This document shows positions 50,903 through 60,147 of a stretch of 64,000 nucleotides of DNA, piece by piece. The translations under genes were made by a program, and so were the position numbers. Source of the stretch: Chitinophagales bacterium (GTDB lineage Bacteria > Bacteroidota > Bacteroidia > Chitinophagales > Chitinophagaceae); the NCBI GenBank assembly GCA_017303335.1, contig JAFLBK010000004.1:186001-250000 (forward strand). Direction: 5' to 3'. Position 1 is the first letter of the stretch. Each line of letters opens with the position of its first letter. The notes beneath the pieces are model-generated. The model searched no databases. It had not been told where the DNA came from and saw nothing but the letters and a program-made list of their open reading frames with translations.

Positions 50903-52174
50903 ATGATGAAGCGTATAATTCTCGCATTGGCCGTGTTGCTGGGAGTACAAACCCTGCAGGCCCAGGATATCGAAGACGTGAAAAAATTCATTGTTCTCAA
51001 CCGGTTCGACGACGCCAAACCGGAGATCGATAAGTTCCTCAGTAATGAAAAGAATGCAGCCAAGCCTACAGGCTGGTATTACAAAGCCTACATCTACAGC
51101 AACCTGGCCAGGCAGAATGGTAAATCGGCTGCCGACAGCAAGGCGCTGAACCAGGAAGCGTTCGATGCCATCAAAAAGTACATGCAGCTCGACCCCAAAA
51201 CAACCCTTACCAACGAAGAGAACAACGGAACCGTTTTCTCCCTGTACAACAATTATTACACACTGGGGGTAAAAATGTACCAGGACAAGGACTATGAAAG
51301 TTCCTGCGATTTCTTCAAGAAGACACTGGAAGTACACGATTATATCTACAGCAAGAACCTGGCAGCGCAGAATGGTTTCAAATTCTCGGCGCACGATACG
51401 GATGTGGTCTGGAACCTGGCCATCCTGAGCAATGAACTGAAGCGTAAAGACGAAGCTTTCGAATATTATAAAAAGATCGCCGATGCCGACCTGGGTGATG
51501 AAAAATACGCGGAGGCCTACGACGAAGTGGTGAAAAAATACCGCCGCGAAGACAACAGGGAAATGTTCGCCAAATACATCGCCCAGGCCAAGAAGCATTA
51601 CGGTACCGATCCGTATTGGGAAACCATCGAGATCGAATACGCGGTGAAAGGACTGGAAGGAGAGACCCTCTTCAAAAAATACGAAGAGCTGCTGACCACC
51701 CACCCGGATAACTATATGGTGAATTTCAACTACGGTTATGAACTGGAGAAATACATTTATTCGGCCGAAGCCAAGGGTAAGGATATCTCCGGGTATAAAA
51801 AGAAGATCCCCGAGCTGTTCAAAAAAGCCATTGCGCTCAACTCCACCATCAATGCCAATCTCTTATTGGCCAACCATTATTACAATTCTTCGTTCGACAT
51901 CATGGACGAGGCCAATAAGATCAAAAGCGCCAAGCCCGACGATGTAAAGAAGAAGAACGAACTGCTGGCTTCCAGCAAGTCGACCATGCTGGAAAGCGAG
52001 CCCTACGCCCTGAAGGCCGCCGAACTCTTCAGCCAGTTGAAAGAATACAAGGCGTCGGATAAGGAAAACTACAAGCAGGTACTGGGTGTACTCAACGCTG
52101 TAGCGAAACAGAAAGGCGATCTGAAAAAAGCCGAAGAGTACAATGCCAAAAAGGCCGAAGTGGATAAACTCTGA
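50903..52174 (+). CDS. Secreted TPR-repeat protein
   Basis: The 423-residue product has a signal peptide (MMKRIILALAVLLGVQTLQA). A helical body with TPR-like units follows (KPTGWYYKAYIYSNLARQNG, YTLGVKMYQDKDYESSCDFF, VWNLAILSNELKRKDEAFEY), with a Lys/Glu-rich C-terminus (AKQKGDLKKAEEYNAKKAEV). It is common in Bacteroidota; the partner is unknown. A bidirectional terminator follows at 52198-52224. It is divergent from dnaG. Confidence 0.88.
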   Translation: MMKRIILALAVLLGVQTLQAQDIEDVKKFIVLNRFDDAKPEIDKFLSNEKNAAKPTGWYYKAYIYSNLARQNGKSAADSKALNQEAFDAIKKYMQLDPKTTLTNEENNGTVFSLYNNYYTLGVKMYQDKDYESSCDFFKKTLEVHDYIYSKNLAAQNGFKFSAHDTDVVWNLAILSNELKRKDEAFEYYKKIADADLGDEKYAEAYDEVVKKYRREDNREMFAKYIAQAKKHYGTDPYWETIEIEYAVKGLEGETLFKKYEELLTTHPDNYMVNFNYGYELEKYIYSAEAKGKDISGYKKKIPELFKKAIALNSTINANLLLANHYYNSSFDIMDEANKIKSAKPDDVKKKNELLASSKSTMLESEPYALKAAELFSQLKEYKASDKENYKQVLGVLNAVAKQKGDLKKAEEYNAKKAEVDKL

Positions 52175-52197
52175 CAAACTACACATGGATCATAAAA

Positions 52198-52224
52198 AAG
52201 AGCCTCCGCATGGAGGCTCTTTTC
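52198..52224. terminator. Bidirectional terminator between convergent genes
   Basis: A perfect 10-bp stem (AAGAGCCTCC / GGAGGCTCTT) with a GCAT loop, A run on the left and T run on the right. It serves both the plus TPR gene and the minus GLPGLI-like gene. Confidence 0.88.
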
Positions 52225-52243
52225 ATAGAAGAATATTGTTCGT

Positions 52244-53104
52244 TTATCCGCCCACACGCATCTGGAACACCGGGCCACCGCCGGTACCGTTCTGCATATC
52301 CTTCATGGCCCGTACTTCAATATCTTTTGGTATCTCGAATTCTTTATCGGCAATTTCCTTGTCGGTCACCAGTTTGGTAACCTGTACGGTCATCTTACGG
52401 CCTCGGCCCATGTTCCGCACGTATTCCATCGGGAAACCATCCAGTTTGTCGAAACCGTTTCCACTAGGCTGCTGCAGGAAGCTTCCAAACCCGCCGAGCA
52501 TACCGCCCGTACTGGTAACGCCCTGCAGTTTGAATTCGGGGCAATACCAAACCTGGGTGGTGTCTTTCCGGGTACCGCGGGTAGCGATGACGAGGGCTTT
52601 TTTGCATTCGTAACCGGCGATCTTTTTGGTTTCGTCGCGGTACTCGATACTGTATTCGGCCGGTACCCGCTGGGCTGCATTTACCGACTGGCCGCCCTGG
52701 TTACGGGTTCGCATCATACTATCCATCCGTTTGCCCATCTCTTCCTGGTCGGCGTCGGTAGCATACATCCCGGTCTTGCGGCCCATCATTTCCATGATGG
52801 TGGTGGTGAGTTTTTTACTGTTGTCGCGAATGACGGTGGTGCGGCCCATTTCCGAATCCGAAAAGGTTTTTATAAGGTCATTCTTGAGCCAGGTGGTGGT
52901 TTTGGTTTCTCCATCGCCACCGAACCGCATCACCCGAACCTGTTCGCCATTATCCGACGTGGTGACGTTGCCGGCAGGGGCGTCTTCGCCATCCGGGGAT
53001 TCAATAACGGTTTTGGTGTTGATGATGGCCTGGGAGATGATCTTGGTCTGGGCATTGACTGTTACGACTGCACCCAGGAGAAAAAGGGTAAAAACTTGTT
53101 TCAT
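52244..53104 (-). CDS. GLPGLI/DUF4412-like secreted protein
   Basis: The product (286 residues from ATG 53104) has a signal peptide (MKQVFTLFLLGAVVTVNAQ). The mature beta-rich body has RDETKKIAGYECKKALVIAT, DTTQVWYCPEFKL, FGSFLQQPSGNGFDKLDGFP and MEYVRNMGRGRKMTVQVTKL. The IAGYxCKKA motif, then W-Y-C/T, then the x-G-x-P-M-E-Y pattern is typical of GLPGLI/DUF4412 family proteins of Bacteroidota, whose role is unknown. A TATATTTG promoter element lies in the frame extension upstream, which supports the start at 53104. Confidence 0.78.
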   Translation of the reverse strand: MKQVFTLFLLGAVVTVNAQTKIISQAIINTKTVIESPDGEDAPAGNVTTSDNGEQVRVMRFGGDGETKTTTWLKNDLIKTFSDSEMGRTTVIRDNSKKLTTTIMEMMGRKTGMYATDADQEEMGKRMDSMMRTRNQGGQSVNAAQRVPAEYSIEYRDETKKIAGYECKKALVIATRGTRKDTTQVWYCPEFKLQGVTSTGGMLGGFGSFLQQPSGNGFDKLDGFPMEYVRNMGRGRKMTVQVTKLVTDKEIADKEFEIPKDIEVRAMKDMQNGTGGGPVFQMRVGG

Positions 53105-53122
53105 GGTTAATGTTTGAGGGGT

Positions 53123-53130
53123 CAAATATA
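53123..53130 (-). promoter_or_regulatory. Bacteroidota-type -7 element (TATATTTG)
   Basis: Exact TAnnTTTG match on the minus strand, 18 bases upstream of the GLPGLI-like ATG at 53104. Confidence 0.55.
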
Positions 53131-53196
53131 CGAGGCTATTCGTAACAAGGTTATCTCCTTTGATGTACGGGCAGAATTTAACAGATGAGCGGTTAC

Positions 53197-54168
53197 TCAG
53201 GATCCACTGGCCGTAGCAATAAAATAGACATTCAGCAGGATGTACAGCAGCAACAAAACCTGTGCGGTGATCATATCGAACCGGTTGGCCTGTTTGATCT
53301 TGTGGTTCTTCACCAGTTTCATCGAATAGGCGGTTGCGGCGATCACGCAGAAGATAAAGAACAGGGTGATCCCGTGCAGGGTATCTACGAGGGTGAAGGA
53401 AGTGGATTCGGGCAGGGCCGAATCGATGATGTACTTGTTACCGATCACGGCAAAGAGGGCTCCCACACTGAGTCCGAAACGGGAGTCCACCCCATCGGCG
53501 TGGATGTAAAAGCAGATATAGGCGATCAGGAAAGCGATGTACATGCCGAGGAACATTTTCCAGAACAGGCCGCCGGCTTCCCGTTTTATTCCAAGTATTA
53601 CCCGGAACGAACTGTATTCCATATGTGGTTTGGCGAGCGTTTCGTCGCCGAAAGCGGTTTCATAGGCCTTGGTGGCTACGGACAGGCGGCAACTGTCGAT
53701 CGTCCATCCGCTCAGGGTGAACCGGGGATCGAAATGATTGCCGAGGGTATCGGCCACGAATACCAGGGAGCGGGAATCGTATTGCGAATTCTCGAAGTGG
53801 ATCCGCAGCCGCTGGCGGTCGAAGGGAAAGTTGCCGATCTTCCAGGAATCTTTCATCTCGCACTGAAGCTTCATCACGATATAAACCATTCCGTTGGACG
53901 TGTCGATCGTTGAATAGGATTTGGTGAAATTCTTCGCGTTGGGTATCTCGAGGTTTTGCAGGAAATCGAAATCCTTATTCCGGTACTTCAGCCAGAGCCA
54001 GAAGTTCACGTTGTATTCCTTTTGCTTGAAATCGATGTCGTGTATGCTGGTGATGTATATGCCCACCCGCACGGTATCCGGGCTGGCCGCCTTGGCGGAG
54101 TCCTGGGCATCCGTGTAGTTGAAAAAGGCCAACAGGCCGAACAGCAAGATGAATCGTTTCATGAACAT
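53197..54168 (-). CDS. Pentameric ligand-gated ion channel homologue (Cys-loop superfamily)
   Basis: The 323-residue product has a signal peptide (MKRFILLFGLLAFFNYTDAQ). The extracellular beta domain at about 30-200 opens VRVGIYITSIHDIDFKQKEY and NVNFWLWLKY, much as in GLIC-type channels. The FPFDRQ motif at 114-119 corresponds to the Cys-loop region. Four membrane helices follow: M1 about 201-222, M2 about 229-250 (SRFGLSVGALFAVIGNKYII), M3 about 258-283 and M4 about 297-320. The loop lacks the eukaryotic cysteine pair, as in other prokaryotic members. Ligand, ion selectivity and physiological role are unknown. It probably resides in the inner membrane facing the periplasm. Confidence 0.87.
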   Translation of the reverse strand: MFMKRFILLFGLLAFFNYTDAQDSAKAASPDTVRVGIYITSIHDIDFKQKEYNVNFWLWLKYRNKDFDFLQNLEIPNAKNFTKSYSTIDTSNGMVYIVMKLQCEMKDSWKIGNFPFDRQRLRIHFENSQYDSRSLVFVADTLGNHFDPRFTLSGWTIDSCRLSVATKAYETAFGDETLAKPHMEYSSFRVILGIKREAGGLFWKMFLGMYIAFLIAYICFYIHADGVDSRFGLSVGALFAVIGNKYIIDSALPESTSFTLVDTLHGITLFFIFCVIAATAYSMKLVKNHKIKQANRFDMITAQVLLLLYILLNVYFIATASGS

Positions 54169-54217
54169 CGGTTGATACTACAAGTTAGCATAAGACAGCG
54201 TAATTGGCAACGCGGCG

Positions 54218-54247
54218 AAAAACAGAAGCCGGCACGTGGCCGGCTTC
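54218..54247 (-). terminator. Rho-independent terminator
   Basis: A perfect 9-bp stem (GAAGCCGGC / GCCGGCTTC) with a 5-base loop, followed on the minus strand by GTTTTT. It ends the lipoprotein gene at 54273-54833 and separates it from the channel gene. Confidence 0.85.
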
Positions 54248-54272
54248 CTGGTTTGATTGTCGATAGTTTTTT

Positions 54273-54833
54273 TTATTGTACGCAACTGCAGTATTCGAAT
54301 TTCATACCCCAGTTTCCGCCGCTGAGATTGATCCGAACGCCATTACCCCAACCGGTTTGTGATTCGATCACCTGGCCGGAAGCGTTCAGGCGCTTAACCA
54401 CGGCATGAGCGGCAATGCATCCGCAACTGCCCGTCGGAATAGCGGTTATGGGCACCTGGTAGGTATAACTGGTAGCGTAATTATGTGAGGCTTGATAAGG
54501 GAACTGCCCCGGCATCGGGTTACCCGGGTTATTAACCGGGATCAGTTCGCACTCGCCCACGTAAAGGTGTGTTTGGGTTAAACGCCAGTCGCCGCTGGTG
54601 GTATAGGTTACATAGATGTATTCAGCGTCGTTGGTAACGCTTACAGTACCCGAATTGATCGTTTGACCGGCGATCAGCGTAACTTCTGTGGGCGGACATA
54701 AACTGGATGGATCATCGATACGACCCGAGGATGGACCTTCATCGGTTGTTGCCCGGGGTTCTACAGTGGCCTTCTGGCATGCGGTGATGCCAATCAGGAA
54801 TGAAATGGAGAGTAGTGTAAATAAACGTTTCAT
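54273..54833 (-). CDS. Hypothetical lipoprotein
   Basis: The 186-residue product has a lipoprotein signal (MKRLFTLLSISFLIGITAC). A Ser/Pro linker leads to a beta domain with LIAGQTINSGTVSVTNDAEY, SGDWRLTQTHLYVGECELIP, SYTYQVPITAIPTGSCGCIA and HAVVKRLNASGQVIESQTGW, ending in FEYCSCVQ. Cys pairs in the mature part suggest disulfides. Similar secreted domains recur in Bacteroidota; no function is known. It is monocistronic, with its own terminator. Confidence 0.78.
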   Translation of the reverse strand: MKRLFTLLSISFLIGITACQKATVEPRATTDEGPSSGRIDDPSSLCPPTEVTLIAGQTINSGTVSVTNDAEYIYVTYTTSGDWRLTQTHLYVGECELIPVNNPGNPMPGQFPYQASHNYATSYTYQVPITAIPTGSCGCIAAHAVVKRLNASGQVIESQTGWGNGVRINLSGGNWGMKFEYCSCVQ

Positions 54834-55082
54834 AGATTTGGATTTTAGTGGTTATCTGAAAGGTTACCTTGGGAAAACGGGTAATTTTTCTAAATTATTG
54901 TCGAAAATATTCGATCACTGGCCCTGCAGGTAAAATCGGGCGTTTTTACCCGGGATCATCGTAAAATCTGCATCCCGGAATCACTTCATACCCATCAATT
55001 ATTTAATATTTACCGTTTTCAAACTGTGAATAACTTGTGGTTTTGCTGTAAAAAATCAAAATTTTTGATGGGGCCATTCCTT

Positions 55083-55090
55083 TATATTTG
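55083..55090 (+). promoter_or_regulatory. Bacteroidota-type -7 element of smc (TATATTTG)
   Basis: TATATTTG lies 26 bases before the smc GTG start; exact TAnnTTTG match. Confidence 0.55.
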
Positions 55091-55116
55091 CCGTCTGACA
55101 AAAAACAACGAATACT

Positions 55117-58100
55117 GTGCGTTTAAAGACTCTAGAGATCAAAGGATTTAAAAGTTTTGCCGATAAAACCGTACTCAATTTCGACGAAGGAATAACCGGG
55201 GTAATTGGCCCCAATGGCTGTGGAAAAAGCAATATTGTCGACAGCATCCGCTGGGTGATCGGCGAGCATAAAATCAGCAACCTGCGAAGCGAAAACCTCG
55301 AAAGCCTCGTGTTCAACGGCTCCAAGACCCGGAGCGCCAGCGGACTGGCCGAAGTAAGCCTCACCTTTGAGAATACCAAGAACCTGCTTCCCACCGAATT
55401 CAACACGGTTACCATCACCCGCAAATACTACAAAAGCGGGGAGAGCGAATACCGCCTCAACGATGTGGCCTGCCGCCTGAAAGACATCCACAACCTGTTC
55501 ATGGATACCGGTGTGAGCAACGACAGCTACGCCATCATCGAACTGGGCATGGTGGATGATATCATCAAAGACAAAGACAACAGCCGCCGCCGCATGCTCG
55601 AACAGGCCGCGGGTATCTCCATCTATAAAACACGGAAGAAAGAAGCCAAGCTGAAACTGGATGCCGCCGAACAGGACCTGGCACGTATCGAAGACCTGCT
55701 CTTCGAGATCAACAACCAGTTGAAGAGCCTCGAAAGCCAGGCAAAGAAGGCGGAGAAATATTTTGAGATCAAGAAAGATTACAAGGAAACCAGCATCGAA
55801 CTGGCTAAAGCGGCCCTCGAAGGTTTCAACATCACCTACCACGAACTGAATGAAAAGCAAAAGGCCGAGGTAGATAAGCGGATCGAACTGGAAACCGCCA
55901 TCGCGAAAGAAGAAGCGGCCCTGGAACAGGAGAAGGTGGAACTGGTGGAAAAAGAGAAAGCCCTGCAACAGATGCAGCACGCCTTCAACGAGATGCTGGA
56001 TGCTGTGCGCAATAAAGAAAATGAAAAGAACCTTACCGTTCAGCGCCTGCAATACCTGAAAGAACGCGAGACCGGCCTGAATGAATTCCTGCAGAAAGCA
56101 GCAGGCCAGCTGAGCGGGCTCGATGAGAGCATCCAGTTCACCAGCAAACAGATCGAGGAAGCCGAAGGACAACTGGTCGACTTCGAATCGAAACTGGCAG
56201 CCCTCAAGGCCGAAGTGGAAGAGAAACGCAAAGTGTTCGACGAAAAGAGAAGCTATATCGACGAACTGCGCCGCGAAAACCAATCCATCCAGCGCAGCCA
56301 GTTCGACGCCGAGAAAAAAGTGGCCATCGCCGATACATCCATCCTTAACCTGCAGCGTACCATCAACCAGGTGCAGGAAGACAAGGCGCATCGCCAGGCG
56401 CAACTGCAGCAACTGGAACCGGAAAAGAAACAGAAAGAGGAAGAACTCGAACAGAAGAAGACCGACCTGCAGCAATTGCAGGAGCACCACGAATTCACCA
56501 AGGAACAGATCCTGCAAACGCAGAATAAGCTTGAAGGACTGCGCAATGAACTGGCCAATGAAGGCCGGAAGCTTGACAGCCGCCGCAACGAACACGACCT
56601 GCTGAAAAGCCTGATCGATTCGATGGAAGGCTATCCCGAAAGCGTGAAGTTCCTGCACAACAATCCCAACTGGAATCACGCGGCGCCGCTGCTCAGCGAT
56701 ATCATCTATGTGAAGGAAGAATACCGGGCGGCCGTAGAGAACGTGCTGGAACCTTACCTCAACTACTACGTGGTGAACAACCTCGAAGAAGGATTACAGG
56801 CCATCCACCTGCTCGACAGCAATAAAAAAGGTAAGGCCAATTTCTTCCTGCTCGATAAATTCACCGGCTTCGAGCAACAGCACCAGCCCGATGGAACCAT
56901 TCCCGCGTTAAGCGTGGTGGAGATCGATGGCCGTTACGGCGAACTCGCCAAACACCTGCTCGGCAATGTATTCATTGCCGAGAATGACGACGCCCTGCGC
57001 AACAGCAATGGCTCGGTTGTTCTGGAAAGAACCGGCAAATACGTAAAAGGAAAGTACGCACTCACCGGCGGCAGCGTGGGACTCTTTGAAGGAAAGAAGA
57101 TCGGCCGTGCCAAGAACCTCGAGAAACTGGCCGAAGAGATCGCCGCCCAGGAAGAAGTGGTGAATGCGCTCAAGGCAACGATCCAGTCGCACCACAACGA
57201 CGTGATCGCCTACAACGAACAACTGAAGGAACACGCGATCAAACAGACGCAGAACGATATCAATACCCTGACCAACCAGGTATTCTCGCTCCTGAACAAG
57301 ATCGAGAACCTGCACCACCAGGAAGAAACCAGCAACACCAGGCTGGCTGAACTGCAGCAGCAGCTGGAGACCAATCACAGCGAGATCGCCAGCACCCGCA
57401 CCCAACTGGATCAGTTCAATATCCAGTTGAAAGAGCTCACCGAAAAAGTGCAGCTGGTGGAGCAGGACTACGCATCCGCCGAACAGGACTACAATGTGGC
57501 TACCGGAAATTTCAACGACAGCAACCTGCATTTTACCCGCCAGCAGAGCAAGATCGCTTCGCTGAAACAGGAATTCGAATTCAAGAGCAACCAGCTGAAC
57601 GACCTGAAACAACAGATCGCCAGCAGCAATACCCAACTCTCTGAAGCTTCTGCCAGCATCACCGAAACGGCTGGGCAACTGAAAGAACTCGAAGCCCGCT
57701 TGCTGGAAATGCTTCATGGCAAGGAAGACGAGGAGAAGAAACTGAACGAAGCCGACCAGGCCTATTACAACCTGCGCAATGTGCTGGCTGAAAAAGAAAG
57801 CGAACTGCGCCTCAAGCACAAGAACAAGGAAGGCATCGACACCCTGCTCAACGAGATCAAGGACAAACTGACCGACCTCAAACTGCAACTGGCCGGTATG
57901 AAAGAGCGGCTCAATGTGGAATTCAAGGTAGACCTCGACGAGATCCTCGACGAACCCCGCCTCACCGACACGCCGCTGGAAGAACTGAAAGAAAAGAACG
58001 AACGGCAGCGCAAGCGCCTCGAGAATATCGGTGAAGTGAACCCCACCGCGATTGAAGCATTTACCGAAATGAAAAAGCGGTACGACTTCATCCTCGAACA

Positions 58101-58632
58101 AAAGAACGACCTGGTAACGGCACGGGAAAGCCTGATGCAAACCATCCAGGAAGTGGAAGCCACCGCCAACCAGCAGTTCCTCGATACCTTCAACCAGGTT
58201 CGGGAGAACTTCCAGAAAGTATTTAAAGCCCTGTTCACGGAAGACGATACCGCCGATATGATCATGGTGGATCCCGAGAACCTGGCCGATACCGCCATCG
58301 ACATCGTGGCCAAACCAAAAGGCAAACGCCCCTCATCGATCGGGCAGCTGAGCGGGGGAGAGAAGACCCTCACGGCAACCGCCCTGCTCTTCGCCATCTA
58401 CCTGATCAAACCGGCGCCGTTCTGTATCCTCGATGAGGTGGACGCCCCGCTCGACGACGCCAACGTAGGCAAGTTCACGCAGATGATCAAGAAATTCAGC
58501 GAGAACAGCCAGTTCATCATCGTTACCCACAACAAAATGACGATGAGCGCCGTGGATGTGATCTACGGGGTTACCATGCAGGAAGCCGGTGTGAGCAAGC
58601 TGGTACCGGTGGATTTCAGAAGTCTGAATTAG
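55117..58632 (+). CDS. smc: Chromosome segregation protein SMC
   Basis: The 1,171-residue condensin ATPase compacts and segregates DNA with ScpA and ScpB. Translation starts at GTG (MRLKTLEIKGFKSFADKTVL). Walker A is GPNGCGKS at 31-38. Long coiled coils (about 165-500 and 665-1010) flank a hinge at about 505-660 (GYPESVKFL and HLLGNVFIAENDDALR). The signature LSGGEK is at 1078-1083 and Walker B is CILDEVDAPLDDAN with Asp1106 and Glu1107. Codon use in the coils is GC-rich and Gln/Glu/Lys-heavy. It ends at a hairpin terminator. Confidence 0.97.
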   Translation: MRLKTLEIKGFKSFADKTVLNFDEGITGVIGPNGCGKSNIVDSIRWVIGEHKISNLRSENLESLVFNGSKTRSASGLAEVSLTFENTKNLLPTEFNTVTITRKYYKSGESEYRLNDVACRLKDIHNLFMDTGVSNDSYAIIELGMVDDIIKDKDNSRRRMLEQAAGISIYKTRKKEAKLKLDAAEQDLARIEDLLFEINNQLKSLESQAKKAEKYFEIKKDYKETSIELAKAALEGFNITYHELNEKQKAEVDKRIELETAIAKEEAALEQEKVELVEKEKALQQMQHAFNEMLDAVRNKENEKNLTVQRLQYLKERETGLNEFLQKAAGQLSGLDESIQFTSKQIEEAEGQLVDFESKLAALKAEVEEKRKVFDEKRSYIDELRRENQSIQRSQFDAEKKVAIADTSILNLQRTINQVQEDKAHRQAQLQQLEPEKKQKEEELEQKKTDLQQLQEHHEFTKEQILQTQNKLEGLRNELANEGRKLDSRRNEHDLLKSLIDSMEGYPESVKFLHNNPNWNHAAPLLSDIIYVKEEYRAAVENVLEPYLNYYVVNNLEEGLQAIHLLDSNKKGKANFFLLDKFTGFEQQHQPDGTIPALSVVEIDGRYGELAKHLLGNVFIAENDDALRNSNGSVVLERTGKYVKGKYALTGGSVGLFEGKKIGRAKNLEKLAEEIAAQEEVVNALKATIQSHHNDVIAYNEQLKEHAIKQTQNDINTLTNQVFSLLNKIENLHHQEETSNTRLAELQQQLETNHSEIASTRTQLDQFNIQLKELTEKVQLVEQDYASAEQDYNVATGNFNDSNLHFTRQQSKIASLKQEFEFKSNQLNDLKQQIASSNTQLSEASASITETAGQLKELEARLLEMLHGKEDEEKKLNEADQAYYNLRNVLAEKESELRLKHKNKEGIDTLLNEIKDKLTDLKLQLAGMKERLNVEFKVDLDEILDEPRLTDTPLEELKEKNERQRKRLENIGEVNPTAIEAFTEMKKRYDFILEQKNDLVTARESLMQTIQEVEATANQQFLDTFNQVRENFQKVFKALFTEDDTADMIMVDPENLADTAIDIVAKPKGKRPSSIGQLSGGEKTLTATALLFAIYLIKPAPFCILDEVDAPLDDANVGKFTQMIKKFSENSQFIIVTHNKMTMSAVDVIYGVTMQEAGVSKLVPVDFRSLN

Positions 58633-58660
58633 TTTTAGATCACGCGTTATAAGTTATAAG

Positions 58661-58687
58661 TGGTTTACATTTTTGTAAACCATTTTT
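58661..58687 (+). terminator. Rho-independent terminator of smc
   Basis: A perfect 8-bp stem (TGGTTTAC / GTAAACCA) with a 6-base loop, followed by five T, 28 bases after the smc stop. Confidence 0.8.
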
Positions 58688-58740
58688 CTTTACGCGAGGA
58701 AACACCCATACAACATACAGCATTCAACATTTTTAATAAC

Positions 58741-59073
58741 ATGCTCCGCACCATCTTTCTTCTTACCGCTTCCAACATCTTCATGACCTTTGCCTGGTAC
58801 GGCCACCTGAAGAATACCAGCATGCCGCTCTGGAAGGCCATCCTCATCTCCTGGGGCATCGCCCTCTTCGAATATTGCCTGATGGTGCCCGCAAACCGGA
58901 TCGGTTATGCCAACGGCTTCTCGGGCTTCCAGCTCAAGATCACGCAGGAGATCATCACCCTGGTGGTATTCGCCGTATTCGCCATCTGGTACCTGCGGGA
59001 GCCCTTCCACTGGAAATACCTCGTGAGTTTCGCCCTCATCCTTGGCGCCGTTTATTTTGCCTTTAAGAAATAA
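58741..59073 (+). CDS. DMT-family (DUF486) membrane protein
   Basis: The 110-residue product (ATG at 58741) has four membrane segments and the DUF486 pattern: TIFLLTASNIFMTFAWYGHL, KAILISWGIALFEYCLMVPA, NRIGYANGFSGFQLKITQEI, and AIWYLREPFHWKYLVSFALI. The family is a small drug/metabolite transporter-like group with unknown substrate. The frame is open from 58660, but that would cover the smc terminator. Confidence 0.92.
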   Translation: MLRTIFLLTASNIFMTFAWYGHLKNTSMPLWKAILISWGIALFEYCLMVPANRIGYANGFSGFQLKITQEIITLVVFAVFAIWYLREPFHWKYLVSFALILGAVYFAFKK

Positions 59074-59282
59074 GGGATTAATATACTGATCACCTGATTC
59101 AGTGATTGCTCATCAGCAACATAATCTGCTGTCTTTTCCGCCCGTCGGTTCGGGGCTGTTTTATTCCTGTTCGGCGCTTTCTTTTTACCATCCGGTAACC
59201 CCGATGCTTCCGGCGGCAAGCCTGGTACTACTTTAGCCCTGTTATCCGTCAATCATCATCAATCATTGAAAACAGTTCTTGT

Positions 59283-60098
59283 ATGAAAATCAAAAAACCA
59301 ATCCTGACCGCCGGCATCTGCCTGGCATTTGCATTTGTTCTTTTCTCCTGCCAGAAAGAAGCCGCCAGCGATGGCAGCAATATCCCCGCGGGTAAAAGCC
59401 AGTTCGATATCATGCTCACCGATGATCCTTCGATCCTTTTCGATTCCATCTTCATCAATATCCAGAAAGTGGAAGTGAAGACCGAAGACTCCGCCGGCAT
59501 CGAACGCTGGGAAGCCCTCAACATCCGCCCGGGTATCTACAATATCCTGCGTTTCCGCAATGGACTCGATACCCTGCTGGCAACCGGTTATGTGCCCACG
59601 GGCGAAGTAAAGAAGATCCGCATCAGCATCGGCAATGGGAACTACGCCATGAAGAATGGCGTTACGGTACCCCTCACCCTGCACCCAAGCGACGCCGTGC
59701 TTACCCTTGATGTAAGCGGTGGCTGGGACAATGCCGGTGTTCGTCATTTCCGCATCTGGCTCGATGTGGACGGACATGGTTCGATCCGCCTCAAGAGCGA
59801 TGGCACCTATGAACTCCGCCTCAAGCTGAGTCATTTCTGCCGGCGCAATTCCGGTGAAATTGAAGGAGAGATCAAACCATCCGATGCGTTGCCGGCGCTT
59901 GTTCAGGCCGTATCCGGTAACGATACGCTCACGGCGATCGCGGGAAGGGAAGGAGAGTTTAAGATCCGTGGCATACGCGGCAGCAGCGCAACCATTATTA
60001 TCAGGCCTTCCAATGGCTATAAGGATTCAGTCATCAACAATGTCCCGGTACGGTTAGGAGAAGACACCAAACTCGGGAAGATTGTTTTACACAGGTAG
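59283..60098 (+). CDS. DUF4382 domain-containing lipoprotein
   Basis: The 271-residue product has a lipoprotein signal (MKIKKPILTAGICLAFAFVL, Cys at FSC). A DUF4382 domain at about 38-185 contains SQFDIMLTDDPSILFDSIFI and NIQKVEVKTEDSAGIERWEA, then GEVKKIRISIGNGNY. A small C-terminal beta domain follows (IEGEIKPSDALPALVQAV, IRGSSATIIIRPSNGYKDSV). Function is unknown. A strong terminator follows. Confidence 0.88.
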   Translation: MKIKKPILTAGICLAFAFVLFSCQKEAASDGSNIPAGKSQFDIMLTDDPSILFDSIFINIQKVEVKTEDSAGIERWEALNIRPGIYNILRFRNGLDTLLATGYVPTGEVKKIRISIGNGNYAMKNGVTVPLTLHPSDAVLTLDVSGGWDNAGVRHFRIWLDVDGHGSIRLKSDGTYELRLKLSHFCRRNSGEIEGEIKPSDALPALVQAVSGNDTLTAIAGREGEFKIRGIRGSSATIIIRPSNGYKDSVINNVPVRLGEDTKLGKIVLHR

Positions 60099-60120
60099 TG
60101 CCTACGAAAACCTGATGGGC

Positions 60121-60145
60121 CCCGCCAGTCATGGCGGGTTTTTTT
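60121..60145 (+). terminator. Rho-independent terminator after the DUF4382 gene
   Basis: CCCGCC pairs with GGCGGG around AGTCAT, followed by seven T, just before the stop of the convergent Ycf48-like gene. Confidence 0.85.
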
Positions 60146-60147
60146 AT

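Noticed and set aside
55132..56679. 515-codon minus-strand ORF opposite smc (and another at 56908-58140)
   Set aside because: Shadows caused by the Gln/Glu/Lys-rich coiled coil of SMC; the Leu/Phe-rich product is the complement of CAG/GAA/AAG codons.
59074..59282. Possible small gene between DUF486 and DUF4382
   Set aside because: The only frame there (minus, 59052-59252) has no start context or family features and is low-complexity Lys/Pro/Asn; treated as non-coding.
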